Origin: a bacterium BMS3Abin04
GTDB taxonomy: Bacteria; Bacteroidota; Ignavibacteria; Ignavibacteriales; Melioribacteraceae
Direction of reading: 5' to 3'
Assembly (NCBI GenBank): GCA_002898175.1
Contig: BDSW01000047.1
Coordinates: 1 to 34,891 of the forward strand
DNA: 34,891 bases
Below, one piece after another: positions 29,601 to 34,891 of this stretch. The translations under genes and the position numbers were made by a program. Within the stretch, counting starts at the first letter, position 1, and every line of letters starts with the position of its first letter. Below the pieces are notes generated by a model that saw nothing but the letters and a program-made list of their open reading frames with translations, did not search any database and had not been told where the DNA came from.

Positions 29601-31439
29601 TTCCACTTCAAAGTTTGGGAAAATTAGAACAGTGTTAAACGGTCTATGATCTCCGGCTAGAAAGACTTGCTTCACATTCTCAAAATCCCGGAAGTAATTT
29701 TCTATTTTCTGCGGTGCAATAGTTTCTCCTTTTACGTTTTTATAAATTTCCTTTTTCCTGTCAATAATCTCAATAAAACCATTTTCATCCATTTTCATTA
29801 TGTCGCCGGTGGGTAACCATTCCCCATTAAGAAAAATATTATCTTTTCCGTAATAACCAATCATAACATAGTGCCCTTTAATGAGCAGTTCGCCGTCATC
29901 AGCTATTTTAATTTCCATTCCCGGAAGCGGTTTCCCAAGAGAATTAGGAATATACTTTCCCGGCGGCGTCATAGTTATTCCACCGGTAGCTTCGGTCATT
30001 CCGAAACCGCTCATTAATTCAATATTGTTTTTCTGAAAGAAAGCAAATACTTCAGCCGGAAGATACCCGGCAGCCGAAAGCCCCCATTTTAAATTTCCGC
30101 CGGTATTATTTTTAACGGTTTTTTTTATTAAATCTACATCATCCAATTCAAGGCTTACATGAGCGCCGATAAAATCATATAATTGTATCCACTTTTTAGG
30201 AATACTTATAAAAATTGTTGGTTTCACCAATTGCATATCAGCTATCATGGTTTCCAGCGCCGGGTTTTCCATAAAAGAATAACTCGCGCCCCAAAATACG
30301 CTGCCGGTCATTTCGAACCAGCGGCCAAAAGTATGGTACAATGGTAAGTATGCTAAAAAGCCATCATTGTCCCCGATCTTTGGAAGAGCCATAGCTCTAC
30401 AAAATCTTTTGTAAACTATATTCATGTTGGAAAACATTATACCTTTCGGTTCGCCTGTTGTACCGGAAGTATACATAACCGATGCTAATGAGTTTATGTC
30501 AATATCTCTATTTATTTTGTCAGTATTCAATTTTTGCTTGCTTAAAAATTCATCGAATGTTATCACCCACTCTTCGGCGCTGGAACCTTCCAGCAATATA
30601 ACTTGCTTAAGATGAATCAATTCTTGTTTAATAGATTTTATTTTTGACAACTGCTTCTCGTTAGAAACAAAAAGAAAAGGAGCTTCCGTTTGGTTTAGTA
30701 TAAAAGTAACGTGCTGAGAAACAGAGTTAGCGGGAATCATAATATTTACGATTCCGGAAGTTAAACAAGATAAATCAAGCATTGCCATATTAATACTATT
30801 TTCCATAAGGAAAGCTACTTTGAAATCCGCAATATTAAACTCCGACGCTAAACCGAACATGGATTGACTATATACATCAATTGTCTCATCTACTTCTTGC
30901 CAGCTATAACCTGAAACAGTTTTACCGGTTATTACATTAAAGAGTGTTTTGTTTCCATAAATTTTAACTCTTTGCTTAAATAGTTCTCTAAAGTTAAAGT
31001 TACTTCCATTTATCAAATTATAAATTAAGTCTTCCCATCTATTATCATCATAAATCTTTTTAAGGAATTGAGATAATCTGAACAAATTAAGATATTGATG
31101 AATAACTTTAGTGATGATATTCTTATTAATAACATCACTCCCCTTTAGCAGATTATAAAGAAAGTTACCTAAGTTAAAATATATGTCTGGATTTATTTTC
31201 TCCATCATACCGTAAGCAAGCTGTGCCGGGATTGATGAAGCAAGAATTTCTTTAAATTCAGTTAACGCTTCGTCTTTTTTAAGCATATCAATTTCCACTG
31301 CCTCTTTAACAAAAGACTCAAACATCTCATTAACAACTTGGAGCTGTTTTCCATCCAGCGCAGATTTTCCTGAAAGGATTGTATTCTTCAAAGTACTTAA
31401 TTTGGTCTTTAACTCCGCTGCATTCTGGTTTACCGACAT
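26631..31439 (-). CDS. 1602-aa fusion: AMP-forming acyl ligase, long uncharacterised middle region, C-terminal GNAT acetyltransferase
   Basis: Ligase motifs SVMYTSGTTGEPKGIMFSN, GFGMTEATGGITM, WLPTGDIMKMDENGFIEIIDRKKEIYKNVKGETIAPQKIE, TPKGTYKRRV; C-terminal IVVADPYRRKGISDGLMNEFF (GNAT) and GFFRPEYFYKFGFK. Confidence 0.88.
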   Translation of the reverse strand: MSVNQNAAELKTKLSTLKNTILSGKSALDGKQLQVVNEMFESFVKEAVEIDMLKKDEALTEFKEILASSIPAQLAYGMMEKINPDIYFNLGNFLYNLLKGSDVINKNIITKVIHQYLNLFRLSQFLKKIYDDNRWEDLIYNLINGSNFNFRELFKQRVKIYGNKTLFNVITGKTVSGYSWQEVDETIDVYSQSMFGLASEFNIADFKVAFLMENSINMAMLDLSCLTSGIVNIMIPANSVSQHVTFILNQTEAPFLFVSNEKQLSKIKSIKQELIHLKQVILLEGSSAEEWVITFDEFLSKQKLNTDKINRDIDINSLASVMYTSGTTGEPKGIMFSNMNIVYKRFCRAMALPKIGDNDGFLAYLPLYHTFGRWFEMTGSVFWGASYSFMENPALETMIADMQLVKPTIFISIPKKWIQLYDFIGAHVSLELDDVDLIKKTVKNNTGGNLKWGLSAAGYLPAEVFAFFQKNNIELMSGFGMTEATGGITMTPPGKYIPNSLGKPLPGMEIKIADDGELLIKGHYVMIGYYGKDNIFLNGEWLPTGDIMKMDENGFIEIIDRKKEIYKNVKGETIAPQKIENYFRDFENVKQVFLAGDHRPFNTVLIFPNFEVENSILENMSNQEIKDYFASVIVSVNKFLAPFERIVNFRIINRPFSVEKGELTPKGTYKRRVIEKNFHEQLEEMYIKDHTSVYIDNVEIKIPNWFLREKGCLSGDIYTVNGKLEIPKLNSSLVIKRIDPKENIYRIGDYEYKINNKHIDLQDFLTNPLYWCGNQNLFEFTGETIVQWHRQSRVEKDIEIVNVISQETISNQILEHFQKIEIGKETSLIGLHYALLLLRSDDEGLASEAVNYIRFLLSDKTIPIYKTALHFISFLSLTKSLNIRRKLFRAAIPRITLNAFYGLFRTYLNSNPDFLNEDLSYYIIEGSSGKEELHEIEDILMSEIKSHKEEDIKKTSIPVMLNLLAKYGIRHPTRYSEVRQMLARLQVWKENYELAVLAETARKKLRKGFRTWLGKNESVAVDVETGEEYQWKDVIIVEEGVDEILKDRIIKGISETAILRETIFLFTKGVLIHLDSILPSGIWVSQVSNTKTKAAFKVTIQTRLHGAFELLLTLNKKLPKSEIKQEIKWLIIAGTKFYVNELVEDFGGYWQEYDLWTQKYLPGDTVAKLIKRELRREDETNKRKLYHLWPYFVWNAAAAYVNFWKLTESKLQLENSTIDNFIIPFHDYQSGNRIVSLTEKSDFTDFKEFFRNFHVKFIHNTENEYPFLHRDSIWNYVFSGVINAQGQKNGLIILKQFKLELESVGVPEEMDNVQEKLDLFLLTIKEKGYIPKQLYFAIKRFHRWFKLNDNAAIEAQAEMLSELYDTYNLSDLNEYYPETRTRFFLETCFADSVESLKIVLLDLVKKQHSEKISQEKLLSYISKIQTEFSLNKKESYFLTRLSYPHLKPTDSAELLKIRGAGAYAANLAVQFEDHEGNIFLFRNPISPKEIARLHNLFLAANLQVHFRPEHQFLVALSEREYIIGGLFYIQTDKKTVHMEKIVVADPYRRKGISDGLMNEFFNRLRDEKIKFVTTGFFRPEYFYKFGFKIERKYSGLVKKLEG

Positions 31440-31526
31440 ATTTTAACCCATACTTTTTGTAAAAAATTTAATAGATAAGAATAGAAAAGACAAATAAATA
31501 AAACAATAAAAAATTAAGTAAAATAA

Positions 31527-31549
31527 AAAAGGGGCATAAAGCCCCTTTT
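31527..31549 (-). terminator. Rho-independent terminator for the citrate synthase gene
   Basis: Stem AAAAGGGGC / GCCCCTTTT (perfect 9 bp, loop ATAAA); on the minus strand it is followed by TTATTTTAC. Confidence 0.9.
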
Positions 31550-31570
31550 AGTAAAAACAATATAGAACAA

Positions 31571-32896
31571 TTATTCGTGACTAGGAATAGGTTCTGTTAT
31601 TCCGGCAATCTCTTCCAACATTGCTGTTGTTAATGATTTTGGTCTTTCAATTGAATAACCAAGACCTCTATCCCAAATAATATTTGCACAAACACCTAAG
31701 GCTCTGCCGACACCGAACAGAACGGTATAGAAATCATACTCGGTTAATCCGTAATGCCATTGAATTACACCTGATTGTGCATCAACATTAGGCCATGGGT
31801 TTTTAGCTTTTCCATGCTGTTGAAGAATTGGCGGAACAACCTTGTAAAGAATATTAACATATTCAAAAATCGGATCGTTTGGTAAATGTTTCAAGCAGAA
31901 TTCTCTTTGTGCTTGGTATCTCGGATCGGTTTTTCGAAGAACTGCATGCCCATAACCAGGAATAACTTGACCGGAGTTTAGTGTATCCCAAACAAACTTC
32001 TTCATTTCTTCTTCAGTCGGAACTTTGCCGCCCATTTTATCCATTACACCCTGGATCCATCTTAATACTTCTTGATTTGCCAAACCGTGCAGCGGACCGG
32101 CTAAACCATCTAACATAGCAGAAATTGCGTAATAAGTATCGGATAATGCACTTGCAACCAAGTGACCGGTATGAGCGCTAACATTTCCGCTTTCGTGATC
32201 GCTATGGAGAATAAAATATAACCTTGCAACATCATCATAAGGTTTATCGATTCCCATCATATGAGCGAAATTACCGCCTAAATCAAGATCAGGATCCGGA
32301 GCAATAATATCTCCGTCTTTATATTTTAGTCTATAAATAAATGCAGCAATTTGAGGAAGTTTTGCTAATAAGTTCATAGCATCTTCATAAGTAGGATCCC
32401 AATAATCGTATTTACTCATACCTTCATTATATCTTTTAACAAACTCAGATTCCTTTTCCATTGTAACAACAGCAGTTGAAAACATTGCCATTGGATGGGA
32501 ATCTTTAGGCATAGCCCTTAAAACATCAAACACGTATTCAGGTACAATTTTACGTTTGTTAAACTCTTCTGCAACCTCTTTTACTTCTTCATCGGTTGGA
32601 ATATCGCCGGTTAACAGCAGATAAAAGAAGCCTTCAACATAAGGCATTTCATGACCAGGTACTTTGGGTAATTTTTCAAGGACTTCCGGTATAGTATAAC
32701 CTCTAAACCTAATACCCTCATAGGGATCTAAATAAGAAATATCCGTTGTTAAAGCTTTAACACCGCGCATACCGCCAATTACTTGTGCTATTGTAACATC
32801 ACCAACTTTTGTGCTACCGTATTCTTTTGCTAATCTGACTGTTCTTGGTCGCCAGCCCTCAATTTTTTTATACAGCTTTTCTTTTAAAGTTGACAC
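31571..32896 (-). CDS. gltA: Citrate synthase, mitochondrial-like type
   Basis: IRGYTIPEVLEKLP-like region, HSDHESGNVSAHTGHLVASALSDTYYAISAMLDGLAGPLHGLANQE, GYGHAVLRKTDPRYQAQREF; GTG start with GGAGG upstream. Confidence 0.96.
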   Translation of the reverse strand: MSTLKEKLYKKIEGWRPRTVRLAKEYGSTKVGDVTIAQVIGGMRGVKALTTDISYLDPYEGIRFRGYTIPEVLEKLPKVPGHEMPYVEGFFYLLLTGDIPTDEEVKEVAEEFNKRKIVPEYVFDVLRAMPKDSHPMAMFSTAVVTMEKESEFVKRYNEGMSKYDYWDPTYEDAMNLLAKLPQIAAFIYRLKYKDGDIIAPDPDLDLGGNFAHMMGIDKPYDDVARLYFILHSDHESGNVSAHTGHLVASALSDTYYAISAMLDGLAGPLHGLANQEVLRWIQGVMDKMGGKVPTEEEMKKFVWDTLNSGQVIPGYGHAVLRKTDPRYQAQREFCLKHLPNDPIFEYVNILYKVVPPILQQHGKAKNPWPNVDAQSGVIQWHYGLTEYDFYTVLFGVGRALGVCANIIWDRGLGYSIERPKSLTTAMLEEIAGITEPIPSHE

Positions 32897-33131
32897 AACA
32901 ACCTCCTATAAATTAGTGAATTTTGATTGAATATATTTAATGGAAAAAACTCTGTGGAATTAAAATGAATATAACTAAAAATTTTAAGTGGAATCGGCTC
33001 TTCCATCTTTAATTTTTATTTGAGTGTATAAAATATTGTGCTCTAAAACTTATAATAAGAGCTTTATAACCGAAATATAATGCTAATATTTTAATTATCA
33101 TAGAACTTGGTTAAAAAAAGTTATATTTATC

Positions 33132-34424
33132 TTATTTTTTTTCTGAAATTATATATTCCGCAGCTTTCGTACCGCTTTTTACTGCCGATTCAATTGTGGA
33201 GGGTAAACCGGTATTGGTCCAGTCACCGGCTAAAATTAAATTTTTATAATTGGAAATAATTGCAGACTGATTTTTATCAAAGTAAATTGAAGGAATAAAA
33301 GTTGCTCTCTTTTCCTTTATTATCCTATACCCGGTCACCAAATCTTTGTTGAAAAATTGAAAATAATCCTCTAATTCTTCCAATAATAATTTCGACAAAT
33401 AACCGGAGCTATACTTCACAAATCTATCGGCATTGCTTATGACTAAAGTAATGAAAGTGTTATGATTAAAAACCCAATGCACTTTTGATTTAACTAGCCC
33501 GTAAAATTTTTCTTTAAATGGATTGTCTTTTAGCCAAATATGCATTGATAAAATTGAGGAGTATTGAAACATATTTTCATTTACATTATTTATTCCATTG
33601 TTAATAATTTTTTTTAGAGAAAAATGAGGAATTGCAGTAATTATGAATTTAAAATCTTCGAATAAGTTTTTATTTGTTTTTAAAGCAACAATTTTCCCTG
33701 CTTTTGTAATAAATTCTACCGCTTTTTCTTTTGTTGAAACAGAGCCTCCTTTTTCACAAATAAATTTCTCTGCTTGTGCACAATAAACGTTACTTAAATC
33801 GGTTTTGGGAATTATAAGAGTAGTGGATTTATTACCGCGGTAAAAAATAGTTTTCAGGATATCATAAAATATTGAAGCAGACGCATTTTTTATCGAATTA
33901 TTTAACGCTCCAACTGCTAAAATTTCCCATAAATAATCATTTATCTTCTCCGTTTGGCGGTTTTGTTTTAACCATTCATCTACCGTAAAATTTTTAATAT
34001 TTTCCCTGGAAATAAACAACAGCTTTATCATGAAAGTTATAAGACTAATTTTATCTTTCATGGTGAAAGGTTTGAATTGAAGGATTGCTATTAATAAATT
34101 AAGAGGATAAAAAATATTCGGCGCTTTTAAGACATGCTTTTTACCTCCTTTATTTACTAAAATAAGCTCAAGATTTTCCTGATAAAATAATTTATCCTCA
34201 GTCTTTATCAATTTTAAGAAATCTAAAGAATATTTATAACAGCCCATTAAAATATGCTGACCGTTATCTATAAGTTCATTATGGGTTTTATCTAGGAAAG
34301 AATAAGCCCTACCGCCTAATTTCGGGGAAGCTTCCATAAGGTGAACAGTGACACCTGAGTTAGCAAGATAAGCTGCAGCAGAGAGACCCGCAAAGCCGCC
34401 GCCGATAACAATACATTTAGACAT
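33132..34424 (-). CDS. hpnE: Squalene-associated FAD-dependent desaturase / phytoene-desaturase-like amine oxidase
   Basis: CIVIGGGFAGLSAAAYLANSGVTVHLMEASPKLGGRAYSF FAD motif, LAGDWTNTGLPSTIESAVKSG C-terminal motif; abuts a squalene/phytoene synthase gene. Confidence 0.85.
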   Translation of the reverse strand: MSKCIVIGGGFAGLSAAAYLANSGVTVHLMEASPKLGGRAYSFLDKTHNELIDNGQHILMGCYKYSLDFLKLIKTEDKLFYQENLELILVNKGGKKHVLKAPNIFYPLNLLIAILQFKPFTMKDKISLITFMIKLLFISRENIKNFTVDEWLKQNRQTEKINDYLWEILAVGALNNSIKNASASIFYDILKTIFYRGNKSTTLIIPKTDLSNVYCAQAEKFICEKGGSVSTKEKAVEFITKAGKIVALKTNKNLFEDFKFIITAIPHFSLKKIINNGINNVNENMFQYSSILSMHIWLKDNPFKEKFYGLVKSKVHWVFNHNTFITLVISNADRFVKYSSGYLSKLLLEELEDYFQFFNKDLVTGYRIIKEKRATFIPSIYFDKNQSAIISNYKNLILAGDWTNTGLPSTIESAVKSGTKAAEYIISEKK

Positions 34425-34891
34425 TTAATAAACTAATCTATATTTAAGCCAAACACCAACAGCTATAGCAACTTTATCAAATTTTGAGACGCTAATATTT
34501 TTTTCAAATACATTAAAATTCTTCGCTTGCATTTTTTTCAAAAGTCTATAATAAATATGCTGCATTGCTCTGGCAGCAAATAAAGCCGGTTTTTCTTTGT
34601 TGTCTAAACATGCATCGGCAGCTTTATAAAAATCTTCCGCTCGTTTTGCTTCAAACCGCATAAGCGACACAAAATTTTCATTATAAACATTATTAAATAA
34701 ATCCTGTTCGCTATAATTAAATCTTTCTAAATCTTCTTTAGGTAAATAAATCCTACCATGACTAGCATCAATTTTTACATCTCTTAAAATATTAGTAAGC
34801 TGCAATGCCATCCTAAGATGTATTGCATAATCTTTTGTAGACTCTTTTTTATACCCGAATATAGGAATACTCATGAGTCCGACCGTGGAAG
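34425..34891 (-). CDS. hpnD: Squalene/phytoene synthase (HpnD-like), C-terminal part; N-terminus beyond the right edge
   Basis: LRMALQLTNILRDVKIDASHGRIYLPKEDLERF; reading frame stays open upstream of the listed Met as STVGLMSIPIFGY. Confidence 0.85.
   Translation of the reverse strand, partial: STVGLMSIPIFGYKKESTKDYAIHLRMALQLTNILRDVKIDASHGRIYLPKEDLERFNYSEQDLFNNVYNENFVSLMRFEAKRAEDFYKAADACLDNKEKPALFAARAMQHIYYRLLKKMQAKNFNVFEKNISVSKFDKVAIAVGVWLKYRLVY

Noticed and set aside
29036-30615. Small ORFs inside the 1602-aa gene (29036..29227 -, 29377..29559 +, 30424..30615 +)
   Set aside because: Contained in a single continuous long frame with conserved motifs; no evidence that they are separate genes.
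33025-33075. GCTCT…AGAGC inverted repeat downstream of the desaturase gene
   Set aside because: Short, AT-rich, no adjacent U-tract in the right orientation; expected by chance at this base composition.
1-34891. CRISPR arrays, tRNA/rRNA genes, transposases, integrases or phage genes
   Set aside because: Looked for in intergenic regions and the ORF list; no regular repeats, cloverleaf-like segments or mobile-element proteins were found.

Overview
A 34.9 kb AT-rich bacterial window, coding mostly on the minus strand. The gene set and order (purH-mreBCD-mrdA-rodA, ClpS, DUF2851, a Bacteroidetes-type promoter motif) suggest a Bacteroidetes/Ignavibacteria-like chromosome, but this is an inference. 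From left to right it holds: (1) a nucleotide-sugar/surface-glycan cassette made of a DUF4910 aminopeptidase-like gene interrupted by two in-frame TAGs, an SDR epimerase, two 408-aa TylC3/NovU-type C-methyltransferase paralogs, a PIG-L deacetylase and an RfbF-like nucleotidyltransferase; (2) a DUF457-type membrane hydrolase, an 80-aa orphan ORF and a long-chain acyl-CoA synthetase; (3) pepD, a divergent YchF-like GTPase, clpS, a bifunctional-nuclease/UVR protein and a DUF2851 protein; (4) a tightly packed purN-purH-mreB-mreC-mreD-mrdA-rodA-pyrF run; (5) a TPR protein overlapping pyrG; (6) a 1602-aa acyl-adenylate ligase / uncharacterised middle / GNAT fusion; (7) a mitochondrial-type citrate synthase; (8) hpnE/hpnD-like squalene or carotenoid genes at the right edge. 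No CRISPR array, tRNA, rRNA or transposase was seen. The most interesting items are the second C-methyltransferase, whose YHEH catalytic motif has become FHQN, beside an intact paralog; the interrupted DUF4910 gene; the 1602-aa ligase-GNAT fusion; the divergent YchF; and a plus-strand terminator located beyond a convergent small gene.
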